A stretch of DNA of 28,463 bases, from assembly GCA_963603365.1 (NCBI GenBank), contig CAVCMI010000014.1, positions 1-28,463 of the forward strand. The letters are read 5' to 3'. The stretch comes from F23-D06 sp963603365 (GTDB lineage Bacteria; Bacteroidota; Bacteroidia; Bacteroidales; WCHB1-69). This document shows, in pieces, positions 7,741 through 15,629 of the stretch (its first letter is position 1; the number at the start of each line of letters is the position of its first letter). The position numbers and the translations under genes are program-made. The notes under the pieces were generated by a model, which saw only the letters and a program-made list of their open reading frames with translations, was not told where the DNA came from and made no database searches.

Positions 7741-7895
7741 CACCCTTGAAAAAATTGGGCTCAAATCAGAAAGGCAAATATAGGGGAAGAACCCGAAAGC
7801 AAGTTTCAAGAATAAAAGAAGGATAGCATAAACAACTGAAAATCAATAGAAAAAATTAAAGTTTAAATTATCAAAAATTAAAACGAAAAGGTATT

Positions 7896-8708
7896 ATGAA
7901 AAAATTACTCTCATTTCTTGCCGTGGTCGGTTTCTTAACCTTCGGTATTGCAAACACAACATTTGCACAAAATGACGTAAAAAAAGACAAGGCTGCAACA
8001 GAGCAGACAGTAGACTCTACTGCTGAAGCACCGGCAGCTGCGCAGGCCGAATTGATGGAAGATCCGGACGATGTTCCGAGCCAAGGACTGCACTATACAT
8101 TAAAAGAAAAATTCATTCAAGGTGGCGCCGTGTGGATGGCCCCTATCCTCATCTGCCTTGTGCTGGGTCTGGCACTCGTCATTGAACGTATTTTCTATCT
8201 GAACCTTTCCGCTGTGAATTCCAAGAAACTCCTCGATAAACTTGAGTCCGCCATCACAACCGGCGGCGTAGAGAAAGCAAAAGAACTCTGCCGCGACACC
8301 AAAGGACCTCTTGCAGCCGTGTTCTATCAAGGTCTCGACCGTTATGACGAGGGTCTTGAGTCTGTTGAAAAGTCTGTCGTTTCTTACGGCGGAGTCCAAA
8401 TGGCTAAACTTGAAACCAACCTCACCTGGATCAGCCTTTTCATCGCATTGGCCCCTTCTTTGGGATTCTTGGGAACTGTGGTCGGTATGGTGCAGGCATT
8501 CGATGACATCGAGCGCGCAGGTGACATCTCCCCGACGATTGTGGCCGGCGGTATGAAAGTGGCTCTGTTGACGACCGTGTTCGGCTTGATCGTGGCTATG
8601 ATTCTCCAAGTCTTCTACAACTACCTGCTTACCAAAATCGACAGCATCGTGAACGATATGGAAGATGCTACCATTTCCTTTATGGATATTCTGGTAAAGA
8701 ACAAATAA
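7896..8708 (+). CDS. exbB: MotA/TolQ/ExbB-family proton channel protein
   Basis: ExbB forms the inner-membrane pentamer that, with ExbD, uses the proton gradient to power TonB and outer-membrane receptors. The 270-residue protein has an N-terminal signal-like segment (1-24, ending TTFAQ) and an acidic linker (25-65). Three membrane helices follow (about 79-102, 173-198, 205-245). The family core is clear: LAPSLGFLGTVVGMVQAF, then the conserved helix with GGMKVALLTTVFGLIVAM. It is the first gene of a four-gene cluster with an unknown membrane protein and two ExbD proteins. No tonB is in the window. A TonB-dependent receptor lies further downstream, at 18945-21356. Confidence 0.93.
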   Translation: MKKLLSFLAVVGFLTFGIANTTFAQNDVKKDKAATEQTVDSTAEAPAAAQAELMEDPDDVPSQGLHYTLKEKFIQGGAVWMAPILICLVLGLALVIERIFYLNLSAVNSKKLLDKLESAITTGGVEKAKELCRDTKGPLAAVFYQGLDRYDEGLESVEKSVVSYGGVQMAKLETNLTWISLFIALAPSLGFLGTVVGMVQAFDDIERAGDISPTIVAGGMKVALLTTVFGLIVAMILQVFYNYLLTKIDSIVNDMEDATISFMDILVKNK

Positions 8709-8765
8709 TGCAGACCCGGTCTGTAAACTATACAATATTATTATAAATACTATGTATAATAAGTA

Positions 8766-9713
8766 ATGAAAGAGAAAATTTTAAAATACACGATATTTGC
8801 AGTCGCAATTGTGGATTGCCTTCTTGCACTTGTCTTCTCGTTACGGTTTAATGATGAGAAGAAAGACGGCTATGCACAAGTGCAGACCGTAAAGTCGCAC
8901 AACCCGCAGATGTTGAGCGACATCCAGACTGCAACCCCAGAATCTCTTCCGGACCTGGTTTCCAAGTATCAGGCCACTTTCGCCGCTTATGGCGACTCCC
9001 TCAAAAAAGTGCAGATGCAGAAAGATATCCTCTATACCTATCTTCAGGAACTGAAAGGTCTTGATGAAAATTCTTTCACTGAATATAAAGCAGGATTCAA
9101 AGATCATTCTGCCATCCTTTTTGCTAAAAGCGACAACAAAGAGGCGTACATCAATGGTTTTAACGCAGTAGGCAGTTTCGCTGCCCTGGAGTCCTATGCC
9201 AGCAAGGTTGAATCTGAATACGATGTGCTGAAACAGAACTACCTCCTTGACCGCGATTATCTGAAAGCCGCCAATGCTTTGGTTTCCAAGGTTGACCTTA
9301 TCAACTCAACCGCTTCGGCAAGCAAAAAGACAGCGGACTTGAAAGACCTGCAGAACGACATCAAGAGCTTCGGAGCAAACGCTTCGTTCCAGACTGCTTT
9401 CATCTATATCGCATACGTGTTGCTTGCAATCACGGTACTGCTGATGGTTGTTTTTGCCGTTGCCAAAATTGTCCAGAACTTCAGAACCTCCTACAAGATT
9501 CTTGTGGTTCTTGCACTGGCCGCGGTCATCGTCTTTATCGGCTATCTGTTAGGGTCTCCTGAACTCAGCCCCTCTGCCATCAAGATGGGAATGTCAGTGA
9601 CAGGATACAGAATGGTGAACGCCGGCTGCTTCATCGTTTATATCGGACTGCTTTGCGCAGTGCTCGCCATTGTCGTCACTTCGGTCATGAACGCTATTAA
9701 AAACAGAAGATAA
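8766..9713 (+). CDS. Membrane protein of unknown function inside exb cluster
   Basis: I do not recognise a named family. The 315-residue protein has one N-terminal membrane helix (about 9-26). A roughly 180-residue helical, Lys/Asp/Ser-rich domain follows, predicted to be periplasmic and probably coiled-coil. Three C-terminal membrane helices lie at about 211-236, 243-264 and 285-310, and the end is basic (KNRR). It sits between exbB (57-nt gap) and the first exbD (1-nt gap), so it is almost certainly co-translated with them. The same gene order (ExbB, unknown, ExbD, ExbD) is, to my knowledge, seen in other Bacteroidales such as Porphyromonas. A structural or regulatory role in the Exb motor is inferred from position only. 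Confidence 0.85.
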   Translation: MKEKILKYTIFAVAIVDCLLALVFSLRFNDEKKDGYAQVQTVKSHNPQMLSDIQTATPESLPDLVSKYQATFAAYGDSLKKVQMQKDILYTYLQELKGLDENSFTEYKAGFKDHSAILFAKSDNKEAYINGFNAVGSFAALESYASKVESEYDVLKQNYLLDRDYLKAANALVSKVDLINSTASASKKTADLKDLQNDIKSFGANASFQTAFIYIAYVLLAITVLLMVVFAVAKIVQNFRTSYKILVVLALAAVIVFIGYLLGSPELSPSAIKMGMSVTGYRMVNAGCFIVYIGLLCAVLAIVVTSVMNAIKNRR

Positions 9714-9714
9714 A

Positions 9715-10305
9715 ATGAGTAAACATAGCACACCAGGATTAAATACAGGTTCAATGGCGGACATCTCGTTCCTGCTGTTGACGTTCTTCCTGTTGACTTC
9801 GTCTATCAATACCGAGCAGGGTATCCCCCGTAAACTTCCGCCTCCAAAAACGGACGAATCGGAAGAGGTGAAGGCAGATATCAACAGAAGAAATGTATTG
9901 AATGTTTTGGTGAACTACCTTGACCAGATTTCAGTGAACGGCGAGGTGATTCCCGTCTCTGAACTGAAAGATAAGGCTAAAGAGTTTTTCGCCAATCCCA
10001 ACAACGTTGCTACTCTCCCGGAAAAAGTTAACAAGTCTATCGACGGACTTGGAGATTTTGCCGTGTCAAAAGGCGTTGTGTCCCTGACTAACGACCAAGG
10101 TACCAGTTACAACACCTACGTCCAAGTGCAGAATGAACTCCAACGCGCCGTCAATGAGTTGCGAGACGAGACCTCGCTCCAGTATTTCGGAAAGAAATAC
10201 GAAGCGCTCGACTCTGCCGCCCAACGTGCCATTACGGCTGCTATCCCGATGAGCATCTCTGAGGCCCCGCCTATGGACTACAGCAAATCTAATTCCGCTA
10301 ACTAA
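9715..10305 (+). CDS. exbD: ExbD/TolR-family biopolymer transport protein (first copy)
   Basis: ExbD supplies the proton-carrying aspartate of the TonB energiser. This 196-residue copy has a short cytoplasmic N-terminus (PGLNTGSMAD) and a single membrane helix that starts with the key Asp of SMADISFLLLTFFLL (D16). A periplasmic domain follows. It is longer than usual because of an insert of about 60 residues rich in Asn/Gln/Glu, and it ends in SEAPPMDY. The start codon is 1 nt after the stop of the preceding membrane protein, so translation is likely coupled. The second ExbD follows 22 nt later, suggesting a heteromeric ExbD pair. Confidence 0.92.
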   Translation: MSKHSTPGLNTGSMADISFLLLTFFLLTSSINTEQGIPRKLPPPKTDESEEVKADINRRNVLNVLVNYLDQISVNGEVIPVSELKDKAKEFFANPNNVATLPEKVNKSIDGLGDFAVSKGVVSLTNDQGTSYNTYVQVQNELQRAVNELRDETSLQYFGKKYEALDSAAQRAITAAIPMSISEAPPMDYSKSNSAN

Positions 10306-10327
10306 ATCCCTTAATAACGCTAAGATT

Positions 10328-10810
10328 ATGTCAAGATTCAAAAAGACAGGAGAAAAAGATGTTCCAGGCTTGAATATGTCTTCCATGTCTGATATCGTGT
10401 TCATGTTTCTGTTCTTCTTCATGGTAATCTCTCAGATGCGTGAAGCCTCCCTCAAAGTGCGCTTTACACCTCCCCAAGCCACAGAAGTGCAAAAACTTGA
10501 AAAGAAATCCCTCGTGGCGAACATCTATGTCGGAGCTCCTATTAACAAGAACGAAAACACATTGCCCCCCGGCGAGGTTTCAGTACAGTTGAACGACCAG
10601 ACGATAAAGGCTGAGGAACTTGTTGCCGATGTCCGCGATTTCATCGGTACCGAAAAGGAATCCCGTGACGCTATCGACCGCGACAAACTTACGTTCTCGC
10701 TTAAGGTGGACAAAGATGTGCAAATGCGTTATGTCAACACGATAAAACAGGAGTTGCGAAAAAACAACGCCCTGAAAATCAATTATGCTGCCGGAAAAAA
10801 AGGCAACTAA
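10328..10810 (+). CDS. exbD: ExbD/TolR-family biopolymer transport protein (second copy)
   Basis: This is the second ExbD of the cluster, 160 residues. The membrane helix begins with SMSDIVFMFLFFFMV, where D22 is the predicted proton carrier. The periplasmic domain (about 40-160) has the usual ExbD end (KDVQMRYVNTIKQELRKNNALKINYAA). It is shorter than the first copy and lacks the Asn/Gln-rich insert. In Bacteroidota two different ExbDs beside one ExbB are common, and whether they assemble together is not visible here. A strong terminator closes the operon 26 nt after the stop. Confidence 0.93.
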   Translation: MSRFKKTGEKDVPGLNMSSMSDIVFMFLFFFMVISQMREASLKVRFTPPQATEVQKLEKKSLVANIYVGAPINKNENTLPPGEVSVQLNDQTIKAEELVADVRDFIGTEKESRDAIDRDKLTFSLKVDKDVQMRYVNTIKQELRKNNALKINYAAGKKGN

Positions 10811-10835
10811 ATCATTTTACTATATTATTTGTTTG

Positions 10836-10866
10836 AAGACCGGCTTTTCGTGCCGGTCTTTTTTTT
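10836..10866 (+). terminator. Rho-independent terminator of the exb operon
   Basis: AAGACCGGC (10836-10844) pairs perfectly with GCCGGTCTT (10852-10860) around loop TTTTCGT, followed by a run of T to 10866. Confidence 0.93.
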
Positions 10867-10906
10867 AGAAAAAAAACTATGCCAGCGTTTTTTTCTGAAA
10901 AAAAGT

Positions 10907-10938
10907 GTTGACATTTTGTTTTTTTATTCGTATTATTG
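10907..10938 (+). promoter_or_regulatory. Candidate promoter of the T9SS cargo gene
   Basis: GTTG (10907-10910) and TATTATTG (10931-10938) each differ by one base from the Bacteroidota -33 TTTG and -7 TAnnTTTG elements, and they are separated by 20 nt, the usual spacing. This leaves a leader of about 65 nt before ATG 11008. Confidence 0.45.
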
Positions 10939-11007
10939 CAATGTTATTTGAAATAAAAGTTGGTTATATCGTTTTTTTAATATATTAATCATTAAAATCC
11001 TTTTAAT

Positions 11008-13029
11008 ATGAAGAAGTTATTACTTTCGTCCCTCTGCATTTTGGCTATTTCAGGCACGCTGTCGGCTCAGCAGGTTGTGAAAATGTCGAGCGCAGCAGCC
11101 AAAGCCATCAGCGCAGAACAAAGAGTTGGCTACCACAATGCCCCTTACTCTATCGAAAATGCCCCCAAGAACTTTGATGTCCTGATGTGTGGAAGTATTG
11201 TGGGTGTTACCTATTATGACCTGCAGACCAATGCTTCCATGCCTCAGAAAATCGTGGCTCATAACGACGGCACTGTTTCTGTTGTTTGGACCACTTGCGG
11301 CAACCAAGCCGCATCAAGAGGTACCGGCTACAACTACTTCGACGGCACAAGCTGGACGCGCGGCTCAGGCTACACTGCTCCGACAGACCGAATCGAAAAT
11401 GTCAGAACCGGTTGGGGTGTCATAGCCGCTGTTGGCCAGTCCGGTGAAATTGTGGTTTCTCACAATGGTTCGTCTGCCCTCGTGGTTGGCGTTCGCCCTC
11501 AGAAAGGCACAGGAAACTGGACTTTCACCGACCTGCAAGGCCCCGTTGTACATAACGCCTCTTACGAGAGCACCGCTCTTCTTTGGCCCGCCATCGCCAC
11601 AAACGGCAACACAATACATTTGTTGGCATGCACGGATTCTGAGACGGGCTGTCTCTACGAAGGCATTCAGACATGTTTGATATACATCCGCGGAACCTAT
11701 AATGAATCAACGAATACAATCACATGGGAGTCTCCTCGCATAGTTGGCGGTGTCACCCCTTCCCAGTTTGCAAGTTTCAGCGGCGACAACTATGCTATTG
11801 CAGCAAAAGGAAACAATGTGACAGTGCTGGTTGCGGATACCTGGAACAATGATGTTTTTCTTTGGAAAAGTGCCGACGACGGCGTGAACTTCACCAAGAC
11901 GACCATCGTCAAGACCCCCGTCCCAGATGGCTATGACGAGGCCACCCACGTAATAGATACTGCAAATGGTCACGCCATTTATGTCCCCGATGGAGTTTGC
12001 GCACTTGCATTGTCCGACGACGGCACGGCTCACGTCTCTTTCGGTCTTATGAGAGTGGCTAATCCCGTTGCTGGGGATGGATACTATACCCATTGGCCTT
12101 ACACCGACGGCCTTCTCTATTGGAACGAAACCATGACACCGCTACTGTCTGGCTCTGACAATATGCTTAACCCTGATACGCTGGAAGCCAATGGCTATAA
12201 AGTGTTTTACCGCCCTGACCTTGACGGCAATGGCGCGGCCTATATTTACACTGGACTTGACTGGATACCATCTAATTATAGAATGACAATGTCATCAAAC
12301 CCTCAACTGGCCGTTGAGAACAATAATGTTTACCTCCTCTATTCCACTTATCTCGACTTGCCTTTCACCGACAGAGTGCAAAATTACTACTTCCGCGGCA
12401 TCTTCGGTACGGCTTCTGCTGATAACGGCGCAAACTGGAACGGCATCAGCTGGCTTTCCTACAACAAGGATTGCTTCTACTATTCTGATTGGAGCCAATA
12501 CGACACTTCTGACATTACCAGCGATAACAATATCAACCTTATCGAGAGAGAGAGCGAAAACATGTATCCATGCTTGGCTTCCTCTGTTGTGAACGGCAAA
12601 CTGAATATGGTTTGGCAGTTTGATGATTTCGCCGATAACAATGGCGGTAGTATTGCTTCGAATGATTCAAAAATCTATTACAAACAACTCGATGCTAACC
12701 AACTTGGCATCTATAACAACACTGAAGAGATTCCTCAAGGTCTTTGGATTGACGAGACAGGCATCCATAGCCAAACGCTTTCCGGGATGAAACTCTATCC
12801 CAATCCGGCAAGCGACAGAGTTACGGTTTCGTTATCTTCTGCCGAGGAAAGTGAAGCCGCACTCTCTGTTCACAACCTTATGGGACAATTGGTCTACAGC
12901 AGCCAAATCGTACTCACTGAAGGCATCAACCAGATAAATGTCAGCACAAGCGACCTCACTTCTGGTGTCTATACGGTAAACGTTAAAACTAACAAAGGCA
13001 CGTCAACACAGAAACTCATCGTCAGATAG
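11008..13029 (+). CDS. Secreted T9SS cargo with Asp-box (BNR-like) repeats
   Basis: This 673-residue protein has a Sec signal peptide (1-20, ending GTLSAQ). It ends in a type A T9SS sorting domain (about 594-673, starting MKLYPNPASDRV and closing GVYTVNVKTNKGTSTQKLIVR), so it should cross the outer membrane by type IX secretion and may be surface anchored. The middle part looks like a beta-propeller. Two Asp-box motifs (SxDxGxxF/W) are visible, SADDGVNF at about 288 and SADNGANW at about 470. Repeated strands such as GNTIHLLA and GNNVTVLVADTW support this. Asp-boxes occur in sialidases and other propellers. I do not see the sialidase Arg triad or FRIP motif, so no enzyme activity is claimed. 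It appears to be a single-gene transcript with its own promoter and terminator. Confidence 0.85.
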   Translation: MKKLLLSSLCILAISGTLSAQQVVKMSSAAAKAISAEQRVGYHNAPYSIENAPKNFDVLMCGSIVGVTYYDLQTNASMPQKIVAHNDGTVSVVWTTCGNQAASRGTGYNYFDGTSWTRGSGYTAPTDRIENVRTGWGVIAAVGQSGEIVVSHNGSSALVVGVRPQKGTGNWTFTDLQGPVVHNASYESTALLWPAIATNGNTIHLLACTDSETGCLYEGIQTCLIYIRGTYNESTNTITWESPRIVGGVTPSQFASFSGDNYAIAAKGNNVTVLVADTWNNDVFLWKSADDGVNFTKTTIVKTPVPDGYDEATHVIDTANGHAIYVPDGVCALALSDDGTAHVSFGLMRVANPVAGDGYYTHWPYTDGLLYWNETMTPLLSGSDNMLNPDTLEANGYKVFYRPDLDGNGAAYIYTGLDWIPSNYRMTMSSNPQLAVENNNVYLLYSTYLDLPFTDRVQNYYFRGIFGTASADNGANWNGISWLSYNKDCFYYSDWSQYDTSDITSDNNINLIERESENMYPCLASSVVNGKLNMVWQFDDFADNNGGSIASNDSKIYYKQLDANQLGIYNNTEEIPQGLWIDETGIHSQTLSGMKLYPNPASDRVTVSLSSAEESEAALSVHNLMGQLVYSSQIVLTEGINQINVSTSDLTSGVYTVNVKTNKGTSTQKLIVR

Positions 13030-13052
13030 TCTGTATAGATGTTCCGACAACA

Positions 13053-13087
13053 GCGGGCAGGGGAAAGGTTCTCTGCCCGCATTTTTT
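13053..13087 (+). terminator. Terminator of the T9SS cargo gene
   Basis: GCGGGCAG (13053-13060) pairs with CTGCCCGC (13073-13080) around a 12-nt loop, followed by ATTTTTT. It lies 23 nt past the stop codon and runs directly into the yicC -7 element. Confidence 0.88.
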
Positions 13088-13088
13088 G

Positions 13089-13096
13089 TATTTTTG
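13089..13096 (+). promoter_or_regulatory. -7 promoter element of yicC
   Basis: TATTTTTG is an exact TAnnTTTG match 19 nt before ATG 13116. Its upstream half would overlap the preceding terminator hairpin. No clear -33 TTTG is seen. Confidence 0.5.
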
Positions 13097-13115
13097 CACG
13101 CTAATTGTTAAGGCT

Positions 13116-13988
13116 ATGATAAGATCTATGACCGGATTCGGACGAACCTCCGTTGAAAAGGCCGGAAAGTCCGTTATTGTGGAAATAAGAACACTCAACA
13201 GCAAACAGCTTGACCTCAATGTTCGCCTTGCCCCATTGTTCCGCAACAAGGAGAACGAGATCCGCACGATGGTTTCCCATGAACTTGAAAGAGGGAAAAT
13301 TGATGTCACGATTACGGTTGACAACAATGCAACATCATTGGTTTCTGTCAATACAACACTGGCAAAAGCCTATTTTGAAACGCTCACCAAATTGTCGGAA
13401 GCGGTTGACAATCCCGTGCAGAGCGATTTGTTTGCACAGGTGCTCCGCATGCCCGATGTGCTCTCGACCCCTCAAGAGGAACTCTCCGATGAACTCTGGC
13501 TGGCCGTCAAGGATGCGGTCATGGAATCCTGCTCCAAGGTCAACGACTTCAGGATTTCGGAGGGTGCAGTGCTCGCCGAAGATTTCCGCAAGCGTATCCT
13601 AATGATAAACGATATGGTTGATGAGGTAACCCCCTTTGAAGAGAATCGTATTGTGGCTCTGCGCGAAAAACTCGAGAAAAACCTTGCCGAATTCCTGCCA
13701 AAGGTGCAATATGATGCCGGAAGACTGGAACAGGAGATGTTTTACTATATTGAAAAACTGGATATTACAGAAGAGAAAGTACGTCTGCGCAAACATTGCC
13801 GCTATTTTCTTGATACGATGGAGGAACCTATGGCCAATGGCAAAAAGTTAGGCTTCATTGCTCAGGAGTGCGGGCGCGAAATCAACACGTTAGGTTCTAA
13901 AAGCAATGATTTCGACATCCAGCAGATTGTGGTCAGGATGAAGGACGAACTCGAGAAACTGAAAGAGCAATTGGCCAACATTTTGTAG
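13116..13988 (+). CDS. yicC: YicC family endoribonuclease
   Basis: YicC proteins are conserved bacterial proteins. E. coli YicC has been described as an endoribonuclease affecting small-RNA stability. The 290-residue length is typical. The start MIRSMTGFGR is the family signature, which fixes ATG 13116; the upstream TTG (13086) would add ten residues spanning the promoter element. The N-terminal domain includes SVEKAGKSVIVEIRTLNSKQLD. The C-terminal domain has YDAGRLEQEM followed by the well-conserved FIAQECGREINTLGSKSND. It precedes der by 68 nt; in many Bacteroidota yicC is followed by gmk, which is absent here. Confidence 0.93.
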   Translation: MIRSMTGFGRTSVEKAGKSVIVEIRTLNSKQLDLNVRLAPLFRNKENEIRTMVSHELERGKIDVTITVDNNATSLVSVNTTLAKAYFETLTKLSEAVDNPVQSDLFAQVLRMPDVLSTPQEELSDELWLAVKDAVMESCSKVNDFRISEGAVLAEDFRKRILMINDMVDEVTPFEENRIVALREKLEKNLAEFLPKVQYDAGRLEQEMFYYIEKLDITEEKVRLRKHCRYFLDTMEEPMANGKKLGFIAQECGREINTLGSKSNDFDIQQIVVRMKDELEKLKEQLANIL

Positions 13989-14056
13989 CCTTCAACACTG
14001 CCGCAGGCAATAAAGGGCATCATTTTCATATTGTAAAACCTGAAAAAAAGAAAAAC

Positions 14057-15361
14057 ATGTCAAATATACTCTCATTGATCGGAAGACCGAATGTCGGCAA
14101 GTCCACCCTCTTCAACCGTTTGATAAAGGCCCGTGAGGCCATCGTTGATTCGGTGGCGGGCGTCACGCGCGACAGGCACTACGGCAAGTCTGACTGGAAC
14201 GGATACGAGTTTTCTGTGATTGATACGGGCGGATATGTGGTCGGCTCAGATGATATTTTCGAGTCTGAAATCCGCAAGCAGGCGCAACTCGCAATAGAAG
14301 AGTCGGACGTCATCGTTTTCATGGTGGACGGACGCGACGGGCTTACACCGCTCGATGAAGAGGTGGCTCTGATCTTACGCCGCTCCAAAAAACCATACTA
14401 CCTTGCCGTGAACAAGATTGACAGCCCAAGCAACTATTTCGACTATGCAGAGTTCTATGCATTGGGAATATCTGAAGTATTCCCGATTTCTGCCGTGTCC
14501 GGCGGCGGCACCGGCGACCTGCTGGATGCCGTAGTTAAGCACTTCTCTAAAGAAAACAACGAAGTGCCCGACGATTTGCCTAAAATAGCCATTGTAGGGA
14601 AACCGAACGTCGGGAAATCTTCCATTATTAACGCTTTCTTGGGCGAAGAAAGACATATTGTAACCCCTTTGGCAGGCACTACACGCGACACTAACTTTAC
14701 CCGCTACCGCAATTTCGGTTTCGACTTTTACCTTATAGATACGGCTGGACTCCGCAAAAAAAGCAAAGTTGAGGAGAACCTTGAGTTCTATTCCGTGATG
14801 CGTACCGTACGCTCGATTGAGAATGCAGATGTGTGTGTCGTGATGGCAGATGCTTCACAAGGCTTCGACCAGCAAGACCTCAACATTTTCGGACTTGCCG
14901 CCCGCAACCATAAAGGGGTGGTGGTAGTGATGAACAAATGGGATTTGATAGAAAAGGACAACCATACCCATAAGGAATACGAAGACCTTGTGCGCAAGAG
15001 AATCGCCCCTTTCAGCGATGTGCCGATTATTTTCACTTCCGTAACGGAAAAACAGCGTATTTACAAGGTGATTGAGTCGGCAGTGCAGGTCTTCCAGAAC
15101 CGCACCCGCAAGATATCGACTTCTGAACTTAACGATGTGATGCTTCCGATAATCCAGAATACGCCACCCCCGATGAACAAAGATAAGGTTATCAGGATAA
15201 AATACGTTACACAGTTGCCGTTGGCATACCCGGCTTTTGCATTCTTCTGCAACTTGCCGCAATATGTGATAGACTCTTACAAGCGTTTCCTGGAAAACCA
15301 GATTCGCAAGAACTGGAACTTTTCAGGCGTGCCGATGGAGATTTATTTTCGCAAGAAATAG
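14057..15361 (+). CDS. der: Ribosome biogenesis GTPase Der (EngA)
   Basis: Der is an essential tandem GTPase that assists maturation of the 50S ribosomal subunit. The 434-residue protein has G domain 1 with GRPNVGKST (9-17), DTGG (56-59) and NKID (119-122). G domain 2 has GKPNVGKSS (181-189), DTAGL (228-232) and NKWD (293-296). The KH-like C-terminal domain ends GVPMEIYFRKK. All nucleotide-binding motifs are intact and the length is normal. It lies downstream of yicC on the same strand with no terminator visible between them. No clear terminator follows it either. Confidence 0.97.
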   Translation: MSNILSLIGRPNVGKSTLFNRLIKAREAIVDSVAGVTRDRHYGKSDWNGYEFSVIDTGGYVVGSDDIFESEIRKQAQLAIEESDVIVFMVDGRDGLTPLDEEVALILRRSKKPYYLAVNKIDSPSNYFDYAEFYALGISEVFPISAVSGGGTGDLLDAVVKHFSKENNEVPDDLPKIAIVGKPNVGKSSIINAFLGEERHIVTPLAGTTRDTNFTRYRNFGFDFYLIDTAGLRKKSKVEENLEFYSVMRTVRSIENADVCVVMADASQGFDQQDLNIFGLAARNHKGVVVVMNKWDLIEKDNHTHKEYEDLVRKRIAPFSDVPIIFTSVTEKQRIYKVIESAVQVFQNRTRKISTSELNDVMLPIIQNTPPPMNKDKVIRIKYVTQLPLAYPAFAFFCNLPQYVIDSYKRFLENQIRKNWNFSGVPMEIYFRKK

Positions 15362-15523
15362 CACATCGTTCTGTCGAGTTCCGTCTCCAATAGTGCGTCA
15401 TTCCCGTCTCGTTGGATCAGCACACTGATATTGCCGGATCCGCTGCCAGAAAAATGCCGCTGACGGACGGATTGTCAGTCAGCGTCGCGCTAAAACTTTC
15501 CAAGTTGAACCATTGCTTGACGT

Positions 15524-15582
15524 TGTAACCGTATGCCTCATATTGTAACAGAAACGTAACCGTACAGCAATGCTCCCGTAAC
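15524..15582 (+). promoter_or_regulatory. Pho-box-like array of GTAAC repeats before pstC
   Basis: Four same-direction copies of (T/C)GTAAC start at 15524, 15544, 15555 and 15577. The spacings are 20, 11 and 22 nt, close to whole helical turns. The middle pair gives the 11-bp tandem arrangement of a PhoB box (TTGTAACAGAA then ACGTAACCGTA). The last copy sits where a -33 element would be relative to the -7-like TTCTTTTG. Binding by a PhoB-type regulator under phosphate starvation is inferred from spacing, similarity to the TGTMA half-site and position upstream of the pst operon. Confidence 0.55.
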
Positions 15583-15592
15583 AATGCTTCTG

Positions 15593-15600
15593 TTCTTTTG
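15593..15600 (+). promoter_or_regulatory. -7-like element of the pst operon
   Basis: TTCTTTTG differs from TAnnTTTG at one base and lies 29 nt before the pstC ATG. A weak core promoter next to an activator array would fit positive control. Confidence 0.4.
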
Positions 15601-15629
15601 CCACGTAAAAAAGCATATAACAGTGGCTT

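Larger units (their letters stand above)
7556..7895. other. Divergent intergenic region between lipoprotein and exbB
   Basis: This 340-nt A/T-rich gap separates the minus-strand lipoprotein pair from the plus-strand exb cluster. It holds a minus-strand -7 element (TATTTTTG, 7632-7639) and a plus-strand near-consensus element (TACTTTTA, 7733-7740). The latter implies an exbB 5' leader of about 150 nt. I see no gene and no convincing riboswitch fold in that leader. Confidence 0.5.
15362..15629. other. der-pstC intergenic region with possible gene remnant
   Basis: This 268-nt gap is long for this gene-dense stretch. Its right half holds GTAAC repeats and a -7-like element for pstC. On the minus strand, two adjoining frames read like a beta-rich protein end broken by one frameshift near a T run (15448-15456). 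One frame has WFNLESFSATLTDNPSVSG and the next has GSGNISVLIQRDGNDALLE, stopping at 15343 inside der. This may be a decayed C-terminal gene fragment or chance; I cannot tell by eye. Confidence 0.3.

Noticed and set aside
13086..13115. TTG start of yicC
   Set aside because: It would place the start inside the terminator T run and the -7 element; MIRSMTGFGR at 13116 is the family start.
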